Origin: Blasia pusilla
Lineage: Eukaryota > Marchantiophyta > Marchantiopsida > Blasiales
Assembly: GCA_050084515.1 (NCBI GenBank)
Contig: CM114272.1
Coordinates: forward strand, 28,892,001-28,956,000
Direction: 5' to 3'
Length of the DNA stretch: 64,000 bases
The notes under the pieces are model-generated. The model saw nothing but the letters and a program-made list of their open reading frames with translations, made no database searches and had not been told where the DNA came from. The translations under genes and the position numbers were made by a program. This document shows positions 31,121-44,400 of the stretch, piece after piece. Every line of letters starts with the position of its first letter. The stretch's first letter is position 1.

Positions 31121-33774
31121 GTTTCGTACAAGGGCACAGAAATGAATGAAGAGTAAGCAGGGGAGCTGTCAGCTTTGGTCCACGCGAATACACAGGGAGG
31201 AGCTAATGACATCGGAGGCGATCCAGGAGTCATTCTGGACAGGGATATGCCATCGAAGGTCGCTCCTTCGATCTGGAGTGTGGCCGTAACTGGGTCGGAA
31301 GTGGCTGTCTGGGGTAGGAGAAATGCATCCCACAACGTGACCAGCTTCAATTGGTCGAGGGTCGTTTGCAGAGACCACGCCGCTTGTTGACACAAGGCAC
31401 TCAGAAATGCGTGCGGGTGAAAAAATAGACACAGGTTGAGAGATTTCACTTGCAGACCATTCGCTGCGGCCATGTCGCAATACTTGCAGATAGTTGATGC
31501 TCTCAGCATGGAAGACTTCACGTACTCCAAAGGATCTGCAGGACCCTCCCAATGGGCCGCCCAACTGTCCAGAACTTTCCCGGATACTAAGGTCTGGCAG
31601 ATTTCAAGAGCTTTTGGAGTCAGTGCGACGTAATTAGACTTGAAAGCCTCGCAGACTGCGGAGAGGTCCTGTTGAATCGCGTACAAAATGTCAAGAGCAA
31701 GCTCCAATTCTAAGCGCAGGAACGTATGTATGGGAAAGACGTGCCGCTTCGGGAATGGATGCGGTATTTGAGTCATTGCAACCAAGCTCCTGTTCACCAT
31801 CGCTAGCGTCCGAGGCATTGTGCTGCTGTATAGATGTATTAGAGGAGAGAGATGAATATTGAGCAATGCTTTCTTGTTCGAATCGTCTGTAGTGGAAGTG
31901 ATCGTCGACATGGCTCTCAGTTGGTTCATAACCATGTCAGTGCTCTTCTGCTTCAAAGCTCCCGATACATTAGCAGGCAGCCCCAGAATCGCAGGCGAGT
32001 CTTCGTCTGGCAAATCCGAAATGGCTTCCGCATAATCATTATAGCTACTCGACAGAGAGCCTTGCAAACCTCCTGTGCTTGGAATCAAAGCAAGCTGGCC
32101 GGAGTCATCAAGGACGACACGCACTTGCTTGCAATTGGTAGCAACCAAGAGAGCGGAGAAGTATTTTCGGACATACGCTTGCAGCACACCGCTGTCCACT
32201 TTGTTATCAACACGTCCACCGTATATCACGTCATGAAGCAGGCCTTGAATGTGGGTCAACGAGAGCTGGCCCTCCTCCCGCAGTATAGTGCGGATCAAAT
32301 CTGCAGCAAAGCGAAGATCTGCGAAGCTGAACTCGTAAAACTTTGTCCAGCCCTGCGGAATGTATGCGCACCGCTCCTGCACCGCCGCATGCAAGAAAGT
32401 GAGGAGGAACAACAGGTGCAGCTCTCGAGGATTCCGCTTCGGGCTCTCGCTGCTCGGAGCCCAGACGTCGTACACACACTGAAGCTTGTTCTTGAATCCC
32501 TGGGGAGCTTCACATGTCACTTTGAGAGCGGCTTGCAATAGGCATTGAGGGAATTTTTCATGCGGCTCTGAGGTAAGCCATAGGCGGAAATTGGGGTGCG
32601 GGGACAGATGGTGTGTCTCCCGTTCCAACTCCGGCAACCAGGACACCACCAGATGGAGGTTCTTCAAACATACCCATGATCCTGCCTTGGCACCTTCCCG
32701 CACGATCCTCAGAGCTTCCTGTGCCTGTCCTTGTCCCATGGCTAATTGGTGGTAGTTTCGCTTTCCCACTCGCTGTACTGCAAACTCTTCCAGTTCCTGC
32801 GATGGATCTGCACCCGGCGCAGTGATGAGGAGAATCGGAAGAGTCTCTTCGGGGCATAAGCCTCTGATTCCAGCAGAGGCCGTGAAGAAGCCGTTCAGCT
32901 TCAGTGCATTGCGTACATACATCTGCATAGCGCTCTCCAGCCTCTCCGGACGAAGTGCTTGTATCAACAGCAACCTCTGAAAGCTCGTATGACTCATCGC
33001 AATGTTTGGGAACTCTGCTTCACATGAGACGCTACTCATCCACGGAGACCAAGTCCTAGAGCTCTGCATGTTCAATGACTGCAACAGACCCGGGAAATGA
33101 GCTTTCAAGTGGTTATACGCTCTGATGCGCTCGGCCGGCACCCACTCAGGTGCAGCAGCCTGCTCGTTCGATACGAAGTCGGTGTCCACCGGCAGCTCGC
33201 GGTCTGGGTGGTATTTCAGGAAGTATGTCAGCTCGGCACTCGAGGGTTTGCCCGTTGAACTCAAATTGTGGGCAAGGTGCATGCCGAATGTCAATCGATC
33301 CGTCTTGTAAAGAGCCCTGGAGACGTGAGAATATATCAACTCCACGAGTGCAGGGCACATGTTTCGTATGTGTCGTCCGGTTTCTTGAACACTCCTCTCC
33401 TCTGCTGTTTCGTCATGACTTGGCTCACCGCACTCTGGTCGGTGGGTCAAAGATAGGGCCCTTTCGAAAAGTTGGAGAAACCATGCCAGGCCGAAGCAAT
33501 ACATGCGGTTGAGAAGGACCAAATCGTGAAGCAAGAAAAAGATCGAGGCGCCCATTCTGGCATAAGGTTCGAACACCTCCCTTCTCTCATTCACCGACTC
33601 CTGAAGACTCCTGAGGTCTTCCAAACTTTTGCTGATATTCTCGCTCTTCATTTTCATCTCGTTGAGGGAGTCGAATACCGTCTGATTCTCCAAGACGTCG
33701 CCTTGTGATGCTGAAAGCTCCTCCAGAAGCTGTTTCTCCAGATCCAGCAGCTGTAGTCTCAGCTTCTCCTCCGA
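30952..33774 (-). CDS. DYNC2H1: Dynein-2 last exon: AAA6 and C-terminal domain
   Basis: One 2.8-kb exon of about 940 codons, far longer than the others. It starts at CAG|TCGGAGGAG with [20 protein letters not shown]. It continues through AAA6 ([50 protein letters not shown]) to the C-terminal barrel ([20 protein letters not shown]...[17 protein letters not shown]). The conserved family end GIAFFL is followed by about 24 extra codons ([11 protein letters not shown]...) before the stop at 30952. These extra residues overlap the putative 3' coding end of the F-box gene in antisense. Confidence 0.9.
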   Translation of the reverse strand, partial: SEEKLRLQLLDLEKQLLEELSASQGDVLENQTVFDSLNEMKMKSENISKSLEDLRSLQESVNERREVFEPYARMGASIFFLLHDLVLLNRMYCFGLAWFLQLFERALSLTHRPECGEPSHDETAEERSVQETGRHIRNMCPALVELIYSHVSRALYKTDRLTFGMHLAHNLSSTGKPSSAELTYFLKYHPDRELPVDTDFVSNEQAAAPEWVPAERIRAYNHLKAHFPGLLQSLNMQSSRTWSPWMSSVSCEAEFPNIAMSHTSFQRLLLIQALRPERLESAMQMYVRNALKLNGFFTASAGIRGLCPEETLPILLITAPGADPSQELEEFAVQRVGKRNYHQLAMGQGQAQEALRIVREGAKAGSWVCLKNLHLVVSWLPELERETHHLSPHPNFRLWLTSEPHEKFPQCLLQAALKVTCEAPQGFKNKLQCVYDVWAPSSESPKRNPRELHLLFLLTFLHAAVQERCAYIPQGWTKFYEFSFADLRFAADLIRTILREEGQLSLTHIQGLLHDVIYGGRVDNKVDSGVLQAYVRKYFSALLVATNCKQVRVVLDDSGQLALIPSTGGLQGSLSSSYNDYAEAISDLPDEDSPAILGLPANVSGALKQKSTDMVMNQLRAMSTITSTTDDSNKKALLNIHLSPLIHLYSSTMPRTLAMVNRSLVAMTQIPHPFPKRHVFPIHTFLRLELELALDILYAIQQDLSAVCEAFKSNYVALTPKALEICQTLVSGKVLDSWAAHWEGPADPLEYVKSSMLRASTICKYCDMAAANGLQVKSLNLCLFFHPHAFLSALCQQAAWSLQTTLDQLKLVTLWDAFLLPQTATSDPVTATLQIEGATFDGISLSRMTPGSPPMSLAPPCVFAWTKADSSPAYSSFISVPLYETYSRAKLVAEVQLPCSVEEKQEWLLAGIAFFLPLLPITSASGKASGLSLPSWTRLV

Positions 33775-36700
33775 CTGCGCATGTGCACTCACGTCATCAC
33801 AAAATGACCCCATTTCTCACCTCACAGTAACCCGAGCCTCAGTCGAAAAACTAACACCCTTCCCCTCTCAGATATGGCAAGGAAGCACTGGCAATTTGGA
33901 TGCGATCGTCAATGTGCACGGTTCAATGGTTGTGCAAGTACCGAAGGAGGAAGGCGTCGGGCTCTGGTACATCAAACCGACTACTTCGATTGTAGACCCA
34001 TATTGAAGGTGGTCCAATCTCCCGCCCTCTTTGCGAGAGACCGAATAAATTTGCAGCCACAAAGAAATTCATGACGTACAGCGAAATCTTTGCCAATAGA
34101 CTGACAGGAGAAACGCTATTTGACAAGAACAGACGCTAGAAATCGGACATGTGCTTACAAGATGGAGGGGTGACGAAGAGCGGTTCAGGAAACTTAGACG
34201 AACTGAATTAAACCATTTTACGAGCATGTACGGTTGATCCAGCCACTTCCATTAATTCCACATCGACCTTGTGAAAACCACGAAACTATTTAGTACCTCT
34301 GCAATTGAACCTCAGGAGCACCATTGAGGATGCGAATAATTTTATTACCCGAATGAGCTTGTCCTGCTGTTCTTCAAGTTCCGGTCTCTCGTGTCGCAGC
34401 GTGAGGGTCAAAAGCTGCTTTTGGAGACCAGCCTGCGTCACGGTGAAATCAGCTTGGGAGACCAGAGCCAGAGCGTCTGGAGGTACGTGCGGATGAACCT
34501 CTCTGGTGAGCAGATACAGCTGAAACTTCTCGTCGAAGTCCACCACTTTGCCACCGATTGTCACTGTCCACTTGGAACCCTGACGATCAAGGTCATTCCG
34601 CAACAGTGGGAATAGCATGGGTTCGATTTCATCTACGTCCTGCACAACGAGCCTCTTGCCAAAACGCACAGCGAGCTGGAGAGCTGTAGTGAAACGTGGT
34701 TCTTTATGTCCCACCAATTCATACGGGAGCTGTTCAGCCTTGAAGCAGCTTATCAGCCATGCTGCTGCTTGACCTAGAGGATCTGTGATGAACCTGCACC
34801 GATTGGTGTGGTGAACTACGATTGCGTTCTCTAAGGTGAGGTCATCCGAGGGCAGCCCTGCAGTTTTCCAATGAAGAATCTGACTCTCTGAACTCATGAA
34901 TTTCTTGAAGTCGAAAGACCCAGCTCCAGATGTCCTCTTTCGGTGTACTGCCGATGGATTCATTATATCACTTCCTGTCTGGTGCATAGTCTGCCACTGC
35001 AAGAGCAGAGTTTGACTACAATCTTCAGACTTGGGAATCAAATACGTTATGTAGGCTGCCGCCATCAGGGAAGAAAATCCCAGTTGTGATAGCTCTCTTT
35101 CCAGATCTGCAGCCTGCGCAACGTCATCTCACATTAGCCTAGATTCTAGTGGTGTTCTCGAAGCTTCAATTTCCAGATGACAGTCCAGGTTAATTTCTTC
35201 AATGGAAGGTGGCCTTGCCTGATGTTATTCACTCGTTCATTTCATACAATTCCATGGGCAACATTGTCGTCTCTAACGAGTTATGACGGTACATACAGAC
35301 GTTCCATTCATGAGTCATCCAGGCGAGCCTCACATGATTTTCCCATCGGAGCTTTTCCCCACTTAGCTTTGCCAGGAGTTCCCTAGCTGAAGCCACTTTG
35401 GCTGTAGCTTTCAGCAGGTTGATTTTCACGGCCTCCACCTCACCAGTACGAGCGCCAAATTCGATTTTCAGAGCTGCAACGCCTGAATCAACACCTTTCA
35501 GGTTCTCCTCGCACTGTTGGATGCGGTTTCTCGAGGCTTCCAGTGGTTTAGTCAGCTCTTGGATGTTGACTTGAAGAGGCCGGATCTGTTCTAACACGAT
35601 TGCATACTGAAGGTTCGCTTTCACCCAAGCTGGATGATCGATACCGCATCACATCGAAAGTTTAGCAGTGGTCCTTATCATATCTTACTCTTTCTTCCAG
35701 CTCTACACAGATGCTCTTGACCATAATTTACTTTCTCCAAGAACAATGGTCTTGGACTCATGGTATAGAGAACAAAGACCCAGACGAGATAGATATAGAG
35801 CAGTATGAGATGGGTTAGTCAGTCTAATCAATGTGAAGATACAGAAAAGTGTAGGCATCAGAAACCGACGTCCCCCCCCCCAAAACGATACTTCTTAGCA
35901 TAAGTGGATGATGCACGAAATTTGCCAAAGTGAAAGTCCGTCGTGTTCTAGATCTCTGATGGTGTCGTTTTGGCAAGACAAAGAATCTTTTACTACTCAA
36001 TGTGACGAATTTCTACTGGTTGTGAATTCTAATTAACAATAATTGCACGTTACGAAATTGGACAGGGAAGCACTGTGGGTCAGAGATCATGGAGGGTCAG
36101 GGAGTTGCCTCAGGCGAAAACCTTACCTGCCAGAGGGGCGGCAGCAACACTGACATGATAAATTGTGGCATGGTCAAACGAACTGGACTTTTTGGCTATG
36201 AGCTTCTGAACATCCTGACACAGATCCTTCTTGATCTTCCGGGCATCAAAATTCATAATCTCTTCCTTCACAGTTCGTGAACCAAGGAATTTCTTCATAT
36301 TCAACCAAGAAGTGTCAAAGTTGCCCATCAACAGCAGGACTCCCTCGAGAACATCCCGGATGGCTTCCGGAGGCATTTTCAAGGAGCGAATCTCGCTGGT
36401 ACAGCCCACGAAAGGAATGGATCATGGACTCGCTCTCCAGACAACTGTTCCTAATATTCAGACATGCATGCCGCTCCTGCTGGCGACCTGATCACCAGCG
36501 ATGCTACCCAAGACTTTCATTGCCTTGAACAGACCAACCTGTCTAAGCAGTGGGCTGAAGGGACCCATGGAGGAATAATACTGCTAAAGTGTGTACGTAC
36601 CTCAGATGATCGCTTTTGATTTGACCTACCGCCTTTCTTGCAGCATCAACTTGAGGCTGCACCTTCCGCAGCTCTTGCTCAATGCTCTTCTTTTGAGATT

Positions 36701-39700
36701 GTAACTGGGCTTCCTCTTCATGGAGCCCAGACTTGAGCTTTTCAACCTGTGACTTGCTTGCCGTAAGGGTCTCCATCGACTGTCCAATCTTGTGTAGTGA
36801 ATCCTCAGCCTGCTTCTGCTTGATCGCCAATAGTGTCTCTTGTGCCGCTGCCTCTTTAGACAGCTCCTTCACTTGAGATGCAGCTGTTGCCAGTTTGCCG
36901 AGTCCGGTCTGCAAAGGATTGAAATGGCTGTGGTGAAAGATTGGAGAGAGTCTTATACGTGTTCTTGAAGAACTGACATGTTTTCGGGAGTTTTGTGACC
37001 TGTGAAGCATTTTTTCGTGACTGCTTTGTTGTGAAAACTTCATCAGGTATGTTGCGTTCATCTGCTCAAGTGTGGGAACATGGAACACTGCAAAGATCGG
37101 CAGAGCATCTAGACCTGGCCTGTGTAGTTTCTGTTTGTCACGTCTAATTAGAGCTTGATCCAATCAATCTCCAGAGACGCACACTGTAGTTGTTGACTCG
37201 AGAATGTCAGGACACTTGATTGTGTTTTTTGGGATTTTATGTGGTGCGAGGTGACACAATAATTGTTGCGTTTGAGAATAACCATTGTTTTCCGCATCAA
37301 ACTACAGCTTATGAAGAAGAAAAAGCAAATATCGTCTGTACTGCACCCGCAAATGCAGCATTTGGCCGGTCAGATCTGCCTTCTTCCTTCCGTAGATAGT
37401 TATGAAGTCTTCCACCAATCTTGAGAAGTGGCTAGAGGTCACGGAAGAATCACTTTTCGCTACACTTTTGTGAATTTCCAGCATCGTTCTTCCAAATGTC
37501 TTGTTGGTCTCTTCATCAAGTGCGGATCCAAAAATTTCCAAAAATCTCGCGCGGAGAAACTCCAGCAATCCTTTGTCCGCCCAGCTGTCCACTCTCATCA
37601 GCGTACACTTTCTGTACATGGCCGGGTTCTTTAGGCATCGAGCTTCGTGGTCTGGATGCCTAGAATCCATGCTCAGCACAATGTGAAGGTTTGCTTGAAT
37701 CTGCACTCACTAGTCAATGAGTTTGTCGATCAGATGGACAACTACTGCACAACTAGCAGCACAGTACTGACCCACATCATCACTCTCCGAATCCCAACAC
37801 TGAGCATGGTAGGGCAAGCTTTCATAAGCTGGGGTGAAATCTGAAGTTCGGACATCTTGCTTCCTCCTCATTATTAGTTAGGGATGAGCATTTCTGCCAT
37901 ACACCTGAGCAGTCAATTTGTCAGGAGCAGTGAATGTATCAACGCTACAGTGAGACCCTCACGTTGAACGGACACGGGATCTAGAGGCCTCTCGAAACGA
38001 CTGAAAACATTGTCTGTGCTAAGAATTCGGCTCCTATTACTGAAAACGTTGTTTGTGGAGATAATTCAGCTCCAAGAGGGATCCCAAAACTCTCGCACCC
38101 TCGAGAGAAAGTAGGACAGCAGGTTGTGATGTGTGAATCCCTCGCGCGCCATCTGTTCCTGAAGCGGTGCCATTATCACCTGGCCGTCCCAGCAACATTC
38201 CCCTTCTTCGTCAGTCCCCAGCAGCCCCACTCCTGAATCTGCCACCAATTGAATTGAGCTTGCCATTTTCCCATTCCTTCACTCCAAACTCCAACTCAAT
38301 CCCATCCTCCCAAACACATGACCGCGAAAAGACATGAAGCTACAACCAACATGCCAAGAACCCAGCTCTGAAATCTCGACTCCCTAGAATGGAGCTGTAA
38401 AACATCGCAATCAGTCTACTAGAAGCAACCAAATGCACAAGAGCATCCATCACCTGAAGCTCATCACTGGAGTACAAACTAGACAGGCCCCCTCCACACA
38501 ATAGGGAGTTGATAATCTGAAGAAAGCAGGGGTCTACTAATTGGTAGTCTTCCAGAAACAGCACCACCTGCAGGAAAGCATCAGGCCAGCCATTGACATC
38601 TTGTCACACTGCTGCAAATGCTCATAATCAGCTGGGGATGGTGTGAAAAGAGAAAACCCTAAACCAGAGCACCTCAGGCTATGTGTGCTCTCTACATGAA
38701 AGGTGGAAGGCACAAAGTCAATTGCACTGCCTGATGAAATTTTCAAGGGTGAGGCTTGGGAACATTAAATTTTCAAAGGGGTAGATGTCTCACCTGTCTG
38801 CCCTCAATACCAGCTGCTTGAATTACACTCTTCACATCCGATTGGAAGGCTCGGACATTATAACTACAGCACATCGCCAAAGAGTGCAACATCTGTCAAT
38901 ATGTTGTCGTCATCGTGGAGTGCACATCAGGCTGAGGACATGAGATTATAGCAACATTGCATCTCGCGGTGGAGTGCATAGTTACGGCCTCTACAAGTTC
39001 TCGTTGTTTTTTTTCCTGGCCATCTAGACCATCCACGTGCCCTATGCCCTTACATGTTAATTATTTTCTTCTCCACCCTTCTCAGAGGCCGCACACTGGT
39101 TATCTTTCTTGTCTCCACTTTTCCATCATCGAACTGAAGGTATGGTTATGGTGGAGTGCATACGTGAGAGGACATGAGATCGTAGTGATATTGCTTCTTG
39201 TGTCCACTTTTTTCAATGTGTCGACTATTGGGGTAGAGAGAGTGCATGGCTTTGAAGACATGATTATGATGGAGATAAGAAGCGATATCACTACAATCTC
39301 ATGCCCTCGAGGATTTAGTGATATTACTTCATAACTCCACTTGTGCGTTATCCAACTCAAGTTATCATTATGGTAAACTATAGATTCATATCATTGCATA
39401 ATGACAACAACTTCAATTGGATAAGGCACAAGTGGAGTTAAGAAGTAATATCACTAAATTCTCCACGGCATGAGATTGTAGTGATATCACTAAATCGTTG
39501 AGGGGATGATATTCATATCATTGCTACTAATTGGAAGTCAAGTTATCATTATGGTGATTATAGATGAGGAAATGATAAGAAAAATTCTTGATTCCATGGT
39601 TGCCTTATCCAACTCAGCAGTGCGATGACTATGGTGGTGGTGGTGGAGATCATAGTTGGAGACATCAAATTGGAGTGACACTTCTTGTCTCCACTTTGTA

Positions 39701-41015
39701 TGAAGAAGAAGAATGCTAGACTCTTTGTTTTGGTTTTCTTTTTTCCCACTCTTGAATTAGCTTTCCTTTTGGTGATTCTTTTTAATTAAAGTACATGTTT
39801 AAAGAATAAGAGAAAGTGCATGACATTCCCGTAAGTACATGAATATGGGAAAACAAACCTGCGTGATATGGAAGGAGAGAATAGATCCATGGCGTGCATG
39901 TGCGCGACCAAGGCAATGCAAGATCGACGCCCTACTCCGTTGCTTCCAATAAGTAGCAATGATCCACCACGCCACGCAAGAACCCGATCCATCTTTGCAA
40001 TCCTGTGCAGAACCTACAATGGTATATATGTGCCACATTCATTTCATTAACCCTTGCTTATGGCGAGACCAAGTGCTTCAATTTGTAAAAGAAGCACAAC
40101 AAGCATTGGAAACAATCAAGATTAATTTTACAACCTTATAAATCTTCTTTTTCCTTGGGAGTTTTTATCATAATATTTCCCATGGGCATGGTGTACCTTT
40201 GATTCTTTGAGGGAGATACGACTTGCACAAGCAACACAACCAAGGACAATCAACTGTGCACTTGCAAATATTATGCTCGGGAGCACAAGAGGACATAAGC
40301 AAATTCAAGATGCATTCATCCTTTAAAGGCACAACCACATACTTATTTTTATCTCCATTGGGTCAAACTAGTTTTGCATACTATTGGATGAAACTAATTT
40401 TGAATAATAAACTATCGGGGCATACATTTTGAAAAGGAAGGTCCAATCTATTTTGCTTCAGCCCGTCACACAAGCATTTAATTATTAGTAGAAAATTTGT
40501 ATCATAATTCAAGGAGAAGGGGTTTACTTTTTAAGGTACTTATCTTCTTAAAGAAGTAAAACCTTCTATGAAAAAGATGATCTCTTCGGAAATAGTAAGT
40601 TCACACTATAGTGGATATATTTATGTGCACAAATGCGTGGTTCCACCAAATTGGACTTTTCTTAACATCCAAAAAAACTTTATGTTAACATTCCACACAT
40701 AAAAAACAGAGAATTGAGTTGGGAGACATGGGAACTTGAGGTAGATGTGAACTTAAATTCTTGCATGAATGAAAAATCTAATTTACTAATATTAAAAGTG
40801 AAATCTATTTGTATATGTTATATATAAATGGATATGAATATAATAGAGAAAAAAACTCCCCGGAGCCATCCTTAAAGCCTTCGAAGCCTCTAATGCGGGT
40901 TGCATATGAGAAGTGGGCAATGAAGGAGAGAGAGAGAGGACCAATGAATGAAGGTGTTTTATTTCTTGGCGATGACATCAGAGAATAAAGGGGTTTTGTT
41001 TCTTGGAGATTAGAC

Positions 41016-41050
<35 letters not shown>

Positions 41051-41413
41051 TTTTTAGTCCACGGGATGCCGATCCGGCTTATGGGACCCCTTCCACATAC
41101 GTGATTGACATCGCATCCAACACCTCTCACATCTAGAATTGGGGTTCTCACTCTGGAGATTTGGCTTTTGTTTTTTTGTTTTATCCAGATTTTTGACCTG
41201 AGAGCATAGTCAAGGCACACACATGAAAGGCACACAAGGCATTCTCTCTCTCGAACATGGACCATCCATGCTCTAGGTAGGGGACTCTACTGCCATGGGG
41301 TTGAGACCGCCCCCCACTGTCCAAGGGGAGAGTTGAACCCAAGACCTCTTCAAGAGGACCTTATGTTTGTTCAGCTAATCTCTTGGTTATCTACCGCTTG
41401 ATGACCAAAAGGT

Positions 41414-41460
<47 letters not shown>

Positions 41461-44400
41461 AATGAATGAAGGGGTTTTGTTTCATTCCGAGTTTTATTCG
41501 TGATGATCTTTATATGATCTTGAGATGGTGGTGGCAGATGTTGTAGTGACAGATCCTATGTGGGAGGCTATGCGAGCCCAATTGGTGGCACAAGGGGTTA
41601 CAAGGAGTGATGACAACGACGATGAAGAAGAATCATATGTATATTCGAATCCACGACGGACATGGATTTGTTCTCCTAGCCATAGAAATGTACGAGGGCT
41701 TTGGGGAAGAGGTTTGCCTCGTTCTTTACGGATTGCGCTCATCATCTCCAATCGAGAAGTGGATTGTTCTTGGCTGTTACGATTCTTTATTGCAAGCAAC
41801 TAGTCTACATAGCTTTGCAACGTGGCCATGCTAATAGGCTTTTGCCGCGGGTTCAGACTATGGGAGATATCGACGACACATGCCCACTTAATAATAGTCA
41901 TAGTTCTCTAAGAGTTGTTGATTTTTCTCTGCTGTGAATTTGGAAGATAGAGCGATCGCCCCCTTCAGTTTTTTCAAGTCCGTTGTGGCCTTTCGATCCA
42001 TGACTCTTTCAATTTTTCAGATTGGATTTTCCATCATGCATATTCATCGAGGTTCATCATTTTAGGACTCCCGAGTGACGTTAGAGAGAAAAGGAATGAA
42101 TAAGGGGATTTCTTTTGTCTCCTTTTGAGGGGAGTACAAAAAGAGGGAGAGAAGGGAGTATTCGTCTCCCTCCTTATTCATTCCTTTTGTCTCCTTTTGA
42201 GGGGAGTACAAAAAGAGGGAGAGAAGGGAGTATTCGTCTCCCTCTCAGCGGACTTGTAAAAGAGGTAGGGCGACAGAGCGAGCGAGAGAGAAAGAGAAGG
42301 CGATCGAAGAGAGGAGGAAGCTCTGGTAGCATGGCGTCCGAAGCTGACAGTGGTGATCGTCAACGAGAGATTCACGCAGTGGCAGTGAAGGGCTTCGATT
42401 CCGAGACCGGAGCGTACGAGAGCTCGCGGCCCAGCTACCCTCCGGATGCAGTGGCCCATCTCAAGACCCAGTTGCGCCTCACCCCTTCCCAGTCCCATGT
42501 CCTCGACCTCGCAGCCGGCTCAGGGAAATTCACCCGCCTTCTGGAGTCCGACCTCTACCACCTGACGGCCGTGGAGCCATCCCCCTCCATGAGAGCCACA
42601 TTCGCTGAAATTCTACCAGCAATTCCTATCTTGGATGGCACGGCCTACTCTATTCCCCTGCCCTCCAGCTCGCAGGACGCAGTGGTGGTAGCCCAGGCTT
42701 TCCACTGGTTCGCGCACCTGGAAGCAGTGCGTGAGATTCACCGGGTGCTGAAGCCTGGGGGTCGGTTGGGACTCATCTGGAACCTGGAGGATCGCACTGC
42801 CAGGAGGTGGGTTGGGAGCTTGAGAGATTTGTACGAGAGGTATGAGAAGGGCACTCCCCAGTACCGGCTGGGGTTGTGGAGGCAGGTGTGGGAGATGGAG
42901 GAGAGCAAGAAGATGTTCACTGAACTGCAGGAGGCCCACTTCGAGCACGAGATGCTGTGCAGTGAGGACATGGTGTGGGGGAGAGTCTTGAGCAAGAGCT
43001 ACATCGCATGCCTGTCTAATGAGGAGAAGGCCCTCCTGCGACAGAAGGTTTTGTCCATCGTCGGGACGGCTCCGGATGTGGAACGTCACCCTAATGGTCT
43101 CGTTGTCTATCCTTACAAGACCGACTTGATTTGGTGCGAGAAGATTCTCGCCTAAGGAAGGCGTCTCATCTGCAGTCCAATCCCTAGCTATACTCCCACT
43201 TTTCGGTTTCGAAAATTCCGAACCGGCTGAATGTGAAGCAGGTTCTTTAAGTACCATGTCCTCTTATATGAATGCTGCTGGGCGCGTCTCTCGTGGTGGC
43301 AGCGACATGCCTTGCCGTGGTAATAATGTGCACCCAAGGGATCCTGCAGCTATTTACCAAGTAGCACCTCAGGTTCCTTGAAGCATCCGGGTTTGGCTGT
43401 CTTTACCGTTCATTAACTCTCACTTCCTAGAAGCCTTTGCAAATAAGATAAAGCGTTCGGGGATGCACTACAGCGGTGAACCGGGATGATTTTGGGACAT
43501 ATCACAGGATTTGGAATTTCTTATGGAAGACCTCCCTCAGTTGGATTATCCGTATGTAGATTAGGTAGTGTGAGAAGGGAGGGATCCTCGCTGAGGTGCA
43601 GGTGCAAGCTCCCTTTCCGCAAGTAGGAAGCTAGTACCTCAGGGAAGAGAATCATAGTCAAGTTCTTGACATCACGCTGGTAACTGGCAAGAGATTCGGC
43701 GACAATGCTGTGAAACTCGTCAATCTTCATGGAATGCAGAAGCTTTGATTTACTGTACCGACCTACATCCTCCTGTTCGAACGAGGACCAAGTCGTGAAG
43801 ACTCTGCTAGTACGAGAATGGTATGCATCCATCTGCAATCAGAGAGTAAACCAGGGCCCTAAAAAAGGTTAAGCAGGTTTGTGACATGTGCACCTTTGTG
43901 GAACAGCGCATGGAAAGAAAGCGATGAGCTACAATGTGAGCAATTTCCATTTTTTCAGAGAGTATTTGCAAGTAGCTTTTTCATAATACCCCAGGGTTCG
44001 TGTAAGGAACCTGTGATTTGAACGTTGTCGAAACGATCCGGTCGAAGAGGTGGGTCTCTTCTGATGTACGCAATTGGTCTCGAAAGACACAAATCGCCTG
44101 CACAGTCACAGACTTTTACTTACTTCTCTCTCCTGGATCTGAGTCAGGTCTTACAACCCAACCCTTGACGTGCGAGATGAGCTTCTAATCTCTCAAAGGA
44201 GTGTACTTATCCTTTTTCCTCTTTTCATAGAACGTTCTCATGGACGGACTTCAGCAATCTGTTTGTGCAAGGATGAGAGAATTTAGTATACCATCGTAAT
44301 TTGATCTAATTTTGAGACAATTACTAAAATCACAATTCGTACAAAGTGCATTTCCTACTTATAACATCCGAGGATCACTTTGTAGTGGCGGAAGCTTACA

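Noticed and set aside
31852-32541. 229-codon plus-strand frame opposite dynein
   Set aside because: It is a shadow of the 2.8-kb dynein exon and has no conserved motif.
41260-41410. A tRNA-like or SINE-like stretch (GAGTTGAACCCAAGACCTC) in a dynein intron
   Set aside because: It recalls the B-box of tRNA-derived repeats, but no A-box, cloverleaf or second copy could be shown here.
42115-42330. N-terminal extension of the methyltransferase frame
   Set aside because: It only translates the 72-bp tandem repeat and adjoining purine-rich sequence. Methyltransferase-like sequence begins at the Met at 42331.
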